Source of the DNA: Deltaproteobacteria bacterium UBA2385
GTDB lineage: Bacteria > Myxococcota_A > UBA796 > UBA2385
Direction: 5' to 3'
Assembly: GCA_002343455.1 (NCBI GenBank)
Contig: DDSR01000200.1
Location: forward strand, 17,372-49,724
Length of the DNA stretch: 32,353 bases
The translations under genes were made by a program, and so were the position numbers. Below are positions 14,048 through 21,670 of this stretch, piece after piece (the first letter of the stretch is position 1; the number at the start of each line of letters is the position of its first letter). The notes under the pieces are model-generated. The model was given only the letters and a program-made list of their open reading frames with translations. It had not been told where the DNA came from and made no database searches.

Positions 14048-15879
14048 TCCACACCTCCACCATCATCGTTATTGTTCGAAGATGCCCCCGAGAAGCCGTC
14101 CACCAGAGCCAGTGGAAGCGTCAGCATCAGGCCAAAGCCGAAGCCGAAGCGCTCTTCCGTGAACACATCGACGGTGGTCGCCGAGTCTGCGACGGCCATC
14201 CCGATCGCGGCCCCGTCCCGGAGATGTGCGCCCCGCTTGATGGCCAGGGAGGGCGTAAGCGCCAGGTGCCGCCACCCGATCGTCGGCCCAAGATAGGCAG
14301 AACGAAACAGGTCGACACCACCGCTGTCGAGCGAGACCGCGCCCAGGGCCGCCGTGATCCCTACATCGAAGCCGGTGTAGGTGCGAGGCTTTCGCCCGAA
14401 GAACAGCGTCGCGCCCAGCACCAGCTCGGGGTCGATGTACGAGTTTCCGTCGGACTGAACGGTGCGCGCGCCATCGACCTCGACGATCTCCCAGGCGCCC
14501 GACCTCGCATCTCCGGTGACGATGCCCAGTCCGGTGAAGAGCGAGAGGTTGTAGACATCTTCGACCTGGATGGACTGTTCGGTGGGGCTGACTGCGGCGA
14601 GGGTCTCGCCGGCCTTCAGCACCTCGTCCACATCCTCGCCTTCCAGGGCGTCGTGCACAGCCTCGACCGAGTCGGGTGCGAGATCCTCCTGGAGCTTCAG
14701 GCGGGCGGCAAGCGAGGCGAGCTCTATGGCCTCCTCCTTGTCGACCTTTGGATTCATGGCCAGCGCCTCCACCGTGGTGCCGACCTCTGTGCCGTCGACG
14801 CCGCGCGGACCCGCGCGCACCGTGACCGTCCCCTCGGCGAAGGTGGTGCTGTAGTGGCGACGGTAGGAGGGGGCCTGGTCGGCCGCCACCGCCAGGCGCG
14901 CCTTCAGCTCGAGGTTCGTCACCTCGTCGAGGGCCTCCGCCAGGTCGCCCGTCTCGATCAGCTGCTCAGCGGCGGCGGCAACCTCCCTTTCGCCGCGCTG
15001 GCTCAGTGCCATCCAGGCGGCGACCACCTCGTCGACCCCCAAGGCGACGGCTCCCTCGATGGCCGGCTCTCCGTCCACCTCGATCAGGATCGCCGCGTCT
15101 CCCTCCTGCCTGCTGAGCACTTCGATGCTCTGAAAGCTCAAGGCGCGCGGCCAACGATTGGCCGGCGAGGGCATGATGTGGGCGCTGCCGTCCTCGGCGA
15201 TGTCGACGCAGACCGTGAAGACCCGCCGGTGTTGGACGCCGGACTCCTGAGTGCGCCCGTTGGCCACCGAGAGCCAACGCGGACCCCTGGGGTTGAAGGC
15301 CCCGGTGGTCGGCGTGTCGCACCAGGCGGTCCACATGGACCCGTGGTCGATCGGCCAGGACGGACTGGCCAACCGCCCGGCGGCGCTGGGGCGCAGCAGG
15401 CTGGACCGGGTGGCGCCGATCGTCAGGCGGGACCGGGAGCGGTGGACCACCGTCTCGTCCTTGCCTCCAGCCACCACGAAGACCCAGCCACGGCCAGACC
15501 GCGTGGCCGGCTTGACCTTCGCGCCGGGGCCGACATGGTTCTTCGGACCCAGCTTCGCGTTTGCGCCCACCGTGGCCCCCACCTCGACCACCGAGTCCTT
15601 GCCGACGACGGCGCCGGCCTCGACCGTGCCGGCGACGTAGGCGCCGGCCTTGATGTGAGCGCCACGGCCGACGGTGGCCCCGTTGGCGATTGTGGAGCCC
15701 GGGCCCAGGGCGACTCCTGGCCCAACCGTTGCGGATGGGTGTCTGCAGCCGTCGTCCACATTCTCGAACCCTGCCGGACAATCCGTCGCCCGGGCCTCGC
15801 CGCCCGCCGCGAAGAGCGCGCCGCCAAGCAGGCCCACCACACCGTGCTTCAGCCATCCCACTGCTGCGTTCAAGCCCAT
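14044..15879 (-). CDS. Exported protein: left-handed beta-helix repeats plus C-terminal barrel-like region
   Basis: 611 aa. The ATG at 15879 follows GGAGGG, and the signal peptide runs to about residue 31 (LLGGALFAAGGEARA). After a short CPAGFENVDDGC loop (about 34-45) come roughly a dozen imperfect hexapeptide repeats (about 48-127: ATVGPG, VALGPG, STIANG, ATVGRG, AHIKAG and so on), typical of a left-handed parallel beta-helix. A middle region (about 130-420) is partly beta, then helical (EEAIELASLAARLKLQEDL). The last 180 residues or so have alternating strands (YIDPELVLGATLFF, TYTGFDVGITAALGAV, GFGFGLMLTLPLALVDGF) resembling an outer-membrane barrel, then an Asn/Asp/Gly tail. Hexapeptide repeats normally belong to cytoplasmic acyltransferases; no catalytic His or acyl-CoA site is evident, so a structural or surface role is more likely. 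It is coupled to the downstream lipoprotein. Confidence 0.8.
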   Translation of the reverse strand: MGLNAAVGWLKHGVVGLLGGALFAAGGEARATDCPAGFENVDDGCRHPSATVGPGVALGPGSTIANGATVGRGAHIKAGAYVAGTVEAGAVVGKDSVVEVGATVGANAKLGPKNHVGPGAKVKPATRSGRGWVFVVAGGKDETVVHRSRSRLTIGATRSSLLRPSAAGRLASPSWPIDHGSMWTAWCDTPTTGAFNPRGPRWLSVANGRTQESGVQHRRVFTVCVDIAEDGSAHIMPSPANRWPRALSFQSIEVLSRQEGDAAILIEVDGEPAIEGAVALGVDEVVAAWMALSQRGEREVAAAAEQLIETGDLAEALDEVTNLELKARLAVAADQAPSYRRHYSTTFAEGTVTVRAGPRGVDGTEVGTTVEALAMNPKVDKEEAIELASLAARLKLQEDLAPDSVEAVHDALEGEDVDEVLKAGETLAAVSPTEQSIQVEDVYNLSLFTGLGIVTGDARSGAWEIVEVDGARTVQSDGNSYIDPELVLGATLFFGRKPRTYTGFDVGITAALGAVSLDSGGVDLFRSAYLGPTIGWRHLALTPSLAIKRGAHLRDGAAIGMAVADSATTVDVFTEERFGFGFGLMLTLPLALVDGFSGASSNNNDDGGGVE

Positions 15880-15959
15880 ACTCGAACCCTCCTGCGCCTG
15901 AAATGGAGCCTCCCCCGACGGTTGTGATCAACGCCGAGACAAGAAACTGCACAGCCCCC

Positions 15960-17261
15960 TCAACGCCCCCCCCACTCCACCTCCGCTATCGGCGCCTCCC
16001 CCCGCCGCCCGGCGTCCCGCGCCCGGAACAGCGCCGCCAGCAGCTCGGTGGTCCGCCCATGGTCCGCCAGGGGCGACCCGCACTCGCCTCCCGCCAGGAA
16101 GTCCTCCAGCATCCGCTCCCGGGCCGCCTCGTTGTGGCGCGGCGCGGACAGCTCGCGGACCTCGACCGCCGGGCCCTCCAGCAGCGGGTGCCGGAAGAGG
16201 CGCAGCTCGAGGTGATCCTCGTGCCCCGGCCCGGACGCGGCCAGGGGCCCGCCTCCCTGGTGCGAGCTCAAGACCATGTGCAGCAGCGGCCCGGCATGCA
16301 CGGCGATCTCCTCGTGCCGCACGCGGCCGGAGCCCTTGTAGGGGTCCAGCGCCGGGGCCCGGGTGGCCCGGGCGGAGACCCCGCCCTGCAGCAGCTCGAG
16401 CTGGACCAGGCTCTGTACGCGACCCTCGCGCGAGAGGCGCGCGGTGGCGCAGAGGTCGACCTCGCCGGGGTGGGCGAGCCGCACCGGCGGCCCACCGGGG
16501 GGGCCGGGCAGGTCGGCGCGGGCCCCCGCCGAGCGGGCGTCGATGTCGGCGGGACCGGCCTCCATCACCGCGACCGCCAGCCGACCGCTGGCCCCCTCGC
16601 CCAGCAGCCAGGGCACCAGGTCGACGAAGTGGTAGCCGGAGTGCAGCAGCTTGCCGGCGCCGTGGCGGTAGGGGTGGTGGTCGCGATCCCACTCCCAGGG
16701 CATCGGCCACATCCCGTCGGAGTGCGAGACTCGCAGCGCCGTCACCGGCAGCCCGAACCGTGCACAGACCGAGGCCAGCTCCGCCCGCATCCCGAGGTAG
16801 GCCGGGTGGGCCCGCCGCTGGGCCAGCACCACCACCCGCCCCCCGCCTCGCCCCTGCGCCGCCAGGGCCGCCCCGTGGGCGCGGAGCAGGGCCCCGCCGA
16901 CGTCGACCTCGCCCACCGGCGCGCAGAGGGGCTTGTCGACCAGCACGTCGATGCCTCGCTCGGCGGCCTGCAGGACCGCCGGCAGGTGGGCGCCCGCCTC
17001 GCTGGCCACCAGCACCGCGTCCAGGCCCGGCCCGGCGCGCAGGGCGTCGAACAGCTCGCCCACCTCTCCGCCGACCGCCAGCAGCCGCTCCGGCCGCAGG
17101 GCGCGGCCCGCCAGCCAGGCTTCCACCCCGGCCAGCGCCTCCGGCCGCTCGATCACCGCCACCAGCCGCGCCCGCCCCTCGCCCACCGCCCGCTCCAGCC
17201 AGGGGTAGTGGATGCGCCGGGCGTGCCAGCCCAGGCCGACCAGGGCCAGCCGCGGGATCAT
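15960..17261 (-). CDS. Gfo/Idh/MocA-family oxidoreductase
   Basis: 433 aa. The ATG at 17261 is chosen because its ATGA overlap with the upstream kinase stop is exact and the glycine-rich NAD(P) loop begins at once (MIPRLALVGLGWHARRIH). The family EKP motif appears as VDKPLC (D109-K110-P111). A C-terminal-domain motif GAGKLLHSGYHFVDLVPWLL (from about 201) supplies His207, His211 and Asp214 candidates for catalysis. The length is somewhat above the usual 330-400, with extra Pro/Gly-rich loops. Members oxidise or reduce sugars and cyclitols or their derivatives; the substrate here cannot be inferred. Coupling to a small-molecule kinase suggests the two modify the same sugar or amino-sugar compound. 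Confidence 0.85.
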   Translation of the reverse strand: MIPRLALVGLGWHARRIHYPWLERAVGEGRARLVAVIERPEALAGVEAWLAGRALRPERLLAVGGEVGELFDALRAGPGLDAVLVASEAGAHLPAVLQAAERGIDVLVDKPLCAPVGEVDVGGALLRAHGAALAAQGRGGGRVVVLAQRRAHPAYLGMRAELASVCARFGLPVTALRVSHSDGMWPMPWEWDRDHHPYRHGAGKLLHSGYHFVDLVPWLLGEGASGRLAVAVMEAGPADIDARSAGARADLPGPPGGPPVRLAHPGEVDLCATARLSREGRVQSLVQLELLQGGVSARATRAPALDPYKGSGRVRHEEIAVHAGPLLHMVLSSHQGGGPLAASGPGHEDHLELRLFRHPLLEGPAVEVRELSAPRHNEAARERMLEDFLAGGECGSPLADHGRTTELLAALFRARDAGRRGEAPIAEVEWGGR

Positions 17262-18190
17262 CGCAGGAACCGGGAAAGCGCCGCCATCCACTGTACGCGC
17301 TCGGGGGGCACCTCCGGAAAGCAGCCCAGCAGCGCCTGCGCGGCCTCGGGCCCCAGGTTCTTGCGGATCGACCAGGAGGCCAGGGCCAGGTCCCAGGCCG
17401 GGTCGCCCTCCCCGGACAGGTCGAGGTCGATCCAGGCCGTCACGCGGTCCTGCTCGTCCAGGAAGAGGTTGGGCAGGCAGGGATCGCCGTGCAGGCGGGC
17501 CCAGCCGCCGGGAGGGAGGGCCGGCAGCGCGCGAGCGAGGCGCTCCAGCTCCGCCGGTCGCCGGGCGAGGTCCAGCACCGGCCCGTAGCGAGAGGAGAAG
17601 CTCTCCTCGGGCACGAGCCCGGCGGCGAACCTCCTCTGTGCACGATGCAGCAGCTCCTCCGGGTCGAGGCGGGGCGCCCCGGGGAGGCAGGGGCCGGCGT
17701 GGACCTCGCGCAGCGCCCGGGCCAGGGCGCTCACCAGGCCCGCCGCGCGGGGGGTGCCGACCAGGTCGCGCGCCCGGGTGCCCGCCGCCTCCTCGGTGAT
17801 CAGCACGAAGGAGCCGGAGCAGAGCCGCCCCGAGGCCAGCACCCGCGGCGTCGGCAGCCCGGTGGGGCGCGCGGCGTGCGCGAGGTCGCCGAGCTTGAAG
17901 AACACCGCGTTCTGCTCACCGCGCATCCGCCAGCAGAGCGTGTCCTGCCTCCGACTCCAGCGCCGCCCGTCGGGCCGCCGGCCGGCCAGCACCTCCCTCG
18001 CGCGCTGCGGCAGCTCCACCTCGATCTCGCGCAGCCAGGCGGCGCGGGCGCCGGCGACCACCTCGTCCTCGTCCCGCGAAACGCCCCGCAGCACGAGGCT
18101 GTACGGTCCCGCGGAGGAGGGGTGCGGCGCGGGAGGATCGGCGAGGGGAGGCGGCGGCATGTCGGGGAGGGCGGGCTCCGTGGCAGGCAC
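17258..18190 (-). CDS. Aminoglycoside-phosphotransferase (APH)-fold small-molecule kinase
   Basis: 310 aa if it starts at the GTG at 18190. This start is preferred because TACGCT lies 5 nt upstream, the same leaderless arrangement seen at two other genes. An ATG at 18160 (300 aa) is the alternative, and neither has a Shine-Dalgarno sequence. In the 300-aa numbering the Brenner motif is LHGDPCLPNLFLD (H224, D226, N231), and IDLDLSGEGDPAWDLA (D245, D247) supplies the metal ligands in place of DFG. FFKL (K89) is a candidate ATP-binding lysine. The motif is close to that of APH(3')-type enzymes, but the N-lobe is shorter than usual and starts with a Pro-rich tail. It phosphorylates a hydroxyl on a small molecule. 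With a coupled oxidoreductase and no resistance context, a metabolic role is as likely as antibiotic resistance. Confidence 0.82.
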   Translation of the reverse strand: MPATEPALPDMPPPPLADPPAPHPSSAGPYSLVLRGVSRDEDEVVAGARAAWLREIEVELPQRAREVLAGRRPDGRRWSRRQDTLCWRMRGEQNAVFFKLGDLAHAARPTGLPTPRVLASGRLCSGSFVLITEEAAGTRARDLVGTPRAAGLVSALARALREVHAGPCLPGAPRLDPEELLHRAQRRFAAGLVPEESFSSRYGPVLDLARRPAELERLARALPALPPGGWARLHGDPCLPNLFLDEQDRVTAWIDLDLSGEGDPAWDLALASWSIRKNLGPEAAQALLGCFPEVPPERVQWMAALSRFLR

Positions 18191-18195
18191 GAAGC

Positions 18196-18223
18196 AGCGT
18201 AGCGCGAGGCCTCGCGGTAGGCT
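18196..18223. promoter_or_regulatory. Back-to-back divergent -10 boxes around a perfect 14-bp palindrome
   Basis: AGCGTA (18196-18201; TACGCT on the minus strand) and TAGGCT (18218-18223, plus strand) face outward, separated by 16 nt. The minus box is 5 nt from the GTG at 18190 and the plus box is 6 nt from the ATG at 18230. The whole intergenic gap is 39 nt. Between the boxes lies CGCGAGGCCTCGCG (18203-18216), a perfect palindrome and a candidate operator for joint control. The gap has no room for ribosome-binding sites, so both mRNAs would be leaderless. Confidence 0.5.
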
Positions 18224-18229
18224 GGCGCC

Positions 18230-18661
18230 ATGCCCCTGAGCCCCCTCCTCCTCCTGCTCGCCCACGCGGCCATGGCCGAGTCCCCCTCGCCCGTGCCTCC
18301 CCCGCCCTGGGCCCTGAGCTGGGCCGACGGCAACGGCAACCTCGCCCGCGCCTGGCAGGACGAGGCGGCCGGCCCCGTCAAGCTGAGCTGGCTCCCGGTG
18401 CGACCCGAGACCAGCAGCAGCGGACTGTACTCGGGAGGCGAGCCTCGGCTGGAGACGCTGGAGGCGGCCCAGGTGGGCGAGCTGTGGACCCTGGCCCGCG
18501 CCGTACAGGGCGCCCCGCGGGTCGAGCAGCGCGCGATGGGCACGGGCAGGCTGACCGTGACGCTGCCGGCGGGCGAGGAGCAGGTCCTGGTGGCGGCGGG
18601 GGCTGCGAGCGCGGCGCTGGATACGTGGCTGGCGGGGTGGAGGGCGGAGGGCGGGAGGTGA
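18230..18661 (+). CDS. Small exported hypothetical protein, C-terminus possibly cut by a repeat element
   Basis: 143 aa from the ATG at 18230. The signal peptide is MPLSPLLLLLAHAAMA, uncharged, with likely cleavage after AMA. The mature protein has no recognised domain. It contains WALSWADGNGNLARAW near its start and beta-rich segments such as RLTVTLPAGEEQVLVAAG. The start has no Shine-Dalgarno sequence; TAGGCT lies 6 nt upstream. Its stop codon TGA (18659-18661) falls inside the first bases of a 201-bp inverted-repeat element, so the original C-terminus may have been lost and replaced by the element's stop. It is divergent from the kinase gene and shares a compact bidirectional promoter with it. 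Whether it is functional is unclear. Confidence 0.6.
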   Translation: MPLSPLLLLLAHAAMAESPSPVPPPPWALSWADGNGNLARAWQDEAAGPVKLSWLPVRPETSSSGLYSGGEPRLETLEAAQVGELWTLARAVQGAPRVEQRAMGTGRLTVTLPAGEEQVLVAAGAASAALDTWLAGWRAEGGR

Positions 18662-18856
18662 ACCTCCGAAAACTGCAGCGGCCGGCGGGTGATCCCTGGA
18701 AAAATGCAGCGACCGAGGCAGGCGGGCGGGGATTGCCGAACGCAAGGTGTTGATCTTTGGTCGCAGCAGGGGCTGGAGGGGTTCGCTTGAGCGGCAGATC
18801 GCTGCAGAATTGGGAGGATCACCCGGCGAGCGCTGCAGAAACCGGGGGTTTGACCT
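18656..18856. mobile_element. 201-bp inverted-repeat element with paired TGCAGCG boxes (IS21-end-like)
   Basis: Imperfect terminal inverted repeats of about 59 bp are found at 18656-18714 and 18796-18856. Both start AGGT and share CTGCAGCG, then CGGGTGATCC, then a second TGCAGCG about 31-32 nt after the first. Duplicated boxes at both ends resemble the multiple-repeat termini of IS21-family elements (from memory). The 80 bp between the arms has no coding capacity. It is probably a non-autonomous derivative or a collapsed insertion sequence. No target duplication is visible. It follows and overlaps the end of the small exported protein gene. Confidence 0.6.
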
Positions 18857-19270
18857 CTCGGACCTACCCGCGGTCGAAGCGACGCTTCAAGCCGGTGGCG
18901 ACCGGGGTCGTGACTCTCTCCAGGTCACCCGGCCCATCAAGGGGGCGCGAGAACAGTTCCCGGTTCTCAGCGATGGACAGGCCGCTGTCGGGCCAGCGGG
19001 GGCCGCCGATGGTGAAGCTGGTGAGCATGTCGATGGCGTCCTGGGTGGTCAGCGGCAGGTCATTTCGGCCGCCGGGCTGGAAGCGCCAGACCAGGGCCCG
19101 CACGGCCTCTGTCCGATACACTCTCGGCCGCATCGCGCTTCGGGGCGAGTCAGCACACCAGCCGGACCGCAGAGAGCTTCCCACCAGGAGGACCGGGCAG
19201 CCTTGGCAGCCCCTCCACCAGCACGTCGAACAGGCCGCCAACCTCGGCCGTGCCGCCCGAGGCCTGCTGC
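18857..19270. other. Gene-poor stretch, probably gene debris
   Basis: These 414 nt contain no gene I can defend. The best frame is on the minus strand (19241 down to 18864), whose second half reads like real protein (QDAIDMLTSFTIGGPRWPDSG, AENRELFSRPLDGPGDLERV). Its first half is Cys/Arg-rich, no Shine-Dalgarno sequence or promoter is seen, and it runs into the inverted-repeat element at its 3' end. The local base composition is also less GC-rich than the flanks. I read it as the remnant of an unknown gene interrupted by the element. Confidence 0.4.
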
Positions 19271-20008
19271 CTACGGTTTAAAAACGAACGGGTAGGACAC
19301 AATCACAATCCCACAACCTGCAGGTTCGGGGAACCGCATCTCACGAAACAAGGCCAGAATGCACGCCTCCACTTCCGGATGCTGCAGCTCAGTCATCTTC
19401 ACCTCGGACCTTGAGACGGTTCCGTCTTGGGCAATCACGAACTTGACGGTCAGCTTTCCAGCAAGGTCGGGGCGCTGTCGGAGGCCCGACACATAACATT
19501 GCCGAACGAGGCCAATACGGCCCTGGATCATCGAGGCAATGGTCTCTTTGACGAGCGATCCGACACGGATTGGCCCCGGCTCATCAGCCGACTGGGTCGC
19601 GAGAGGCGCAGTCGTCGAGGGCGGGAGGTTGAGCGTGTAACGAATGCTCGCCGGGCCAGGGATCTTCAATGACGACAGGGTGCTCAGGACGCAGAGCTCG
19701 GCCTCGCCTGTGTTCGCCAAGGCTGGCGATGATCGTACGACCGAGCCGTCCTCAGCAACCTCCAGATTCACCATCACGTTCGACCTGATTCCATTGACCA
19801 CGCAGGGAGAACGCTGAACACACCCCACCAACGCAGCCCGGCGTTCCTCAACCAGGCCCAGCGCTTCTTCCACGGTGATCGACCCCGACACCACCTCCGC
19901 TTCCAGAGTGAACGGCGGCTCCGGGTCGACCGGGTCGTTGGCCCCTTCGACGGAGACGGCGCTGGTCGGACTCTCAGCAAGGGCAGCGGCGACGAGGAGG
20001 ACGAGCAT
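19271..20008 (-). CDS. Exported protein with AgmX/PglI C-terminal domain
   Basis: 245 aa. The ATG at 20008 follows GGAGAGGTG, with a TAGGCT -10-like box further upstream (20026-20031), and gives a very short signal peptide, MLVLLVAAALA. The C-terminal 85 residues or so match the AgmX/PglI C-terminal domain pattern well: RIGLVRQCYVSGLRQRPDLAG, LTVKFVIAQDGTVSRSEV, a Cys in EVEACILALF, then MRFPEP...VIVSYPFVF. This domain is a TonB-C-like module in proteins first described in myxobacterial gliding motility. An N-terminal half with a similar layout (EERRAALVGCVQRSP, VMVNLEVAEDGSVVRS, ELCVLSTLSSLKI) suggests an ancient internal duplication. It probably acts in the periplasm. The family is common in Myxococcota, and most members are uncharacterised. 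Confidence 0.85.
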   Translation of the reverse strand: MLVLLVAAALAESPTSAVSVEGANDPVDPEPPFTLEAEVVSGSITVEEALGLVEERRAALVGCVQRSPCVVNGIRSNVMVNLEVAEDGSVVRSSPALANTGEAELCVLSTLSSLKIPGPASIRYTLNLPPSTTAPLATQSADEPGPIRVGSLVKETIASMIQGRIGLVRQCYVSGLRQRPDLAGKLTVKFVIAQDGTVSRSEVKMTELQHPEVEACILALFREMRFPEPAGCGIVIVSYPFVFKP

Positions 20009-20106
20009 GGGCACCTCTCCGGAGGAGCCTATTCCACCTCTCCCGCCCCGCCCCCCCACTTGAGACCACGGCCAGCCTGTGCCACCCTGGCCCCGGGAGG
20101 CCCCCC

Positions 20107-20949
20107 ATGATCCCGACCCTGCTCCTCGCCTGCGCCGCTCGCGCCCCCATCACCGCCCCCACTCCCCTTCCCCAGGCGAACGCCCCCGCCTGTCCGGTGC
20201 GCGAGAGCAGCCCGCCGGCCTGCACCGACCTGGACCTGGGTCGCAGCCCGGAGCGCCCCTTCGAGTGGGGGCTGATGGCCAGCGGCAACGCGCTGTGGCA
20301 GGACAGCCTGGCCTGCGCCGACGGGAGCCGGGCCTACGTCCAGCGGACGGGCAACATCGGCCAGGCGCCGGTCGTCTCGAGCTCGCCCTACGCCCGCGGG
20401 GAGCCCTTCGGCGGCAAGGACATCCTCGATGCCTGGAGGGTGGTCTGCTACGGCAGCGCGGTCACGATCTTCACCAACCTCTACCGCTGCGGAGAGGTCT
20501 GTCTGCCCCTGGGATGGACGGTCCTGCCGGTGGAGGTCGACACCCGGACAGAGGAGGCCTACGGCTTGTTGAACGAAGGGGACCTGGAGGGTGCGGTGCG
20601 GGTCGCCCGGCAGATCTCGGCGGCCGCCCCCTCGTACGAAGAGGCCTGGCTGCGGCACGCCAGCCTCGCCGTCGAGGCGGCGGACTTCCCCGAGGCGGTG
20701 GCCGCCTTCGACGAGCTCCTGGCCCGCTGGCAGACGGTCGCGGGCCTCTCCCTGCGCTGGCAGTATGCGCACCAGGCCGGCGATCCCCAGGCTCTGCCCG
20801 AGCTGGAGGCCTTGCTGCAGCGCACGATCGGCTCCCCGGGCGAGGCCGGGGTTCGCTGCGCGCTCTCCAAGAGCCTGGAGCCCGGTCCGCGCGCCACGGA
20901 GCTGGCGAGCCAGGCCTGCGAGGGTGGGATCCGCTCCTGCTGCCCCTGA
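20107..20949 (+). CDS. TPR-containing lipoprotein
   Basis: 280 aa. The ATG at 20107 has GGGAGG with a 6-nt spacer. The N-terminus MIPTLLLAC has Cys9 as the putative lipidation site, again a very short uncharged signal. Residues of about 25-140 form a Cys-containing domain of unknown type (CPVRESSPPACTDLDLG, LACADGSRAYVQ, VVCYGSAVTIFTNLYRCGEVC). From about 145 to 270 helical repeats resemble tetratricopeptide repeats (AYGLLNEGDLEGAVRVARQI, PSYEEAWLRHASLAVEAADF). The protein ends in a Cys-rich tail (CEGGIRSCCP). TPRs suggest a scaffold for protein contacts at the outer membrane. It lies between two genes for AgmX-type proteins on the opposite strand, which makes a functional link possible. Confidence 0.7.
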   Translation: MIPTLLLACAARAPITAPTPLPQANAPACPVRESSPPACTDLDLGRSPERPFEWGLMASGNALWQDSLACADGSRAYVQRTGNIGQAPVVSSSPYARGEPFGGKDILDAWRVVCYGSAVTIFTNLYRCGEVCLPLGWTVLPVEVDTRTEEAYGLLNEGDLEGAVRVARQISAAAPSYEEAWLRHASLAVEAADFPEAVAAFDELLARWQTVAGLSLRWQYAHQAGDPQALPELEALLQRTIGSPGEAGVRCALSKSLEPGPRATELASQACEGGIRSCCP

Positions 20950-20958
20950 GGGTGCCGG

Positions 20959-21618
20959 CTACTGGGGCAGCTCCCACTGGTACCAGCGGCTGGCCGTGCC
21001 CACGCGGTGCGGGCCGATCTTCAGCGCTTCGGAGACGCAGGCGACCCAGGGCTCGTCGAGCGGCCCGAGGCGCTTGACCTCGACGGCGGTGGCCCGTCCG
21101 CCCTCGACGTCGATGCGGGCCAGCACGGTGCGCGACCAGTCGGGGCCGACGAGCGCCGTCTGGCAGGCGCGCAGGCTCTGTTCGAGTCCCTTGCGCGGCA
21201 GGATGACCGGCGCGGGCGTGAGCAGGAGCGGCACGGTGGCCTCCGCGCCCTCGCCGGCCGGCGGGGACGACAGGGGCACCACCTGGAGCACCCCGGCGAT
21301 GCAGGTGGCGAGCCCCTGATCGCCCAAGGTCTGCTCGACGAGGCTGGCCGAGGTGACCTCCCCGTTGGCGCCGATGGCCAGCCGCACGACCGCATGGCCG
21401 TACAGCCCGGGCGTCGAGGCCAACGGCTGCGCATAGCAGCGGCCGACCGCCTTGAGCCGCTCCTCTACGCCGCCCTGCACGACGTCGGGCTGCAGAGCAC
21501 CCTCCACGACCGGCGGGCCGACCGAGACCACCGGGCCCTCCTGGGCGAGCGCGGAGGAGGAGGAGAGGGAGAGGGCGAGGGCGAGGGCGAGGGCGAGGGC
21601 GAGGAGGAGGGTGCGCAT
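20959..21618 (-). CDS. Exported protein with duplicated AgmX/TonB-C-like domains
   Basis: 219 aa from the ATG at 21618. The signal peptide MRTLLLALALALALALSLSSSSALA has an (Ala-Leu)5 core encoded by a GAGGGC hexanucleotide repeat on the plus strand. Two related domains follow. The first (about 50-115) has ERLKAVGRCYAQPLASTPGLYG, AVVRLAIGANGEVTSASL and GLATCIAGVLQ. The second (about 140-210) has LEQSLRACQTAL, TVLARIDVEGGRATAVEV and VACVSEALKI. Cys positions at the start and end of each match the AgmX/PglI pattern, although the final SYPFVF signature is lost. No Shine-Dalgarno sequence is present; TACTCT lies 8 nt before the ATG, so the mRNA may be nearly leaderless. It is probably a periplasmic relative of the protein at 19271-20008, convergent with the TPR lipoprotein. 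Confidence 0.75.
   Translation of the reverse strand: MRTLLLALALALALALSLSSSSALAQEGPVVSVGPPVVEGALQPDVVQGGVEERLKAVGRCYAQPLASTPGLYGHAVVRLAIGANGEVTSASLVEQTLGDQGLATCIAGVLQVVPLSSPPAGEGAEATVPLLLTPAPVILPRKGLEQSLRACQTALVGPDWSRTVLARIDVEGGRATAVEVKRLGPLDEPWVACVSEALKIGPHRVGTASRWYQWELPQ
21571..21604. repeat. GAGGGC hexanucleotide microsatellite in a signal-peptide region
   Basis: Five tandem GAGGGC units plus a partial one (21571-21604) lie inside the coding region of the gene at 20959-21618 and encode Ala-Leu dipeptides. Because the unit is 6 nt, gain or loss of a unit keeps the frame and only changes the length of the hydrophobic core. Confidence 0.85.
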
Positions 21619-21670
21619 GGGGGGAGAGAGTAGCGCGAGGTGGACCCTCTCGCCCGCCTCCGGGGGTGTG

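Noticed and set aside
18864..19241. A 125-codon minus-strand gene
   Set aside because: No ribosome site or promoter is seen, the N-terminus is of shadow-like composition and the end runs into the inverted-repeat element. It is kept only as possible debris.
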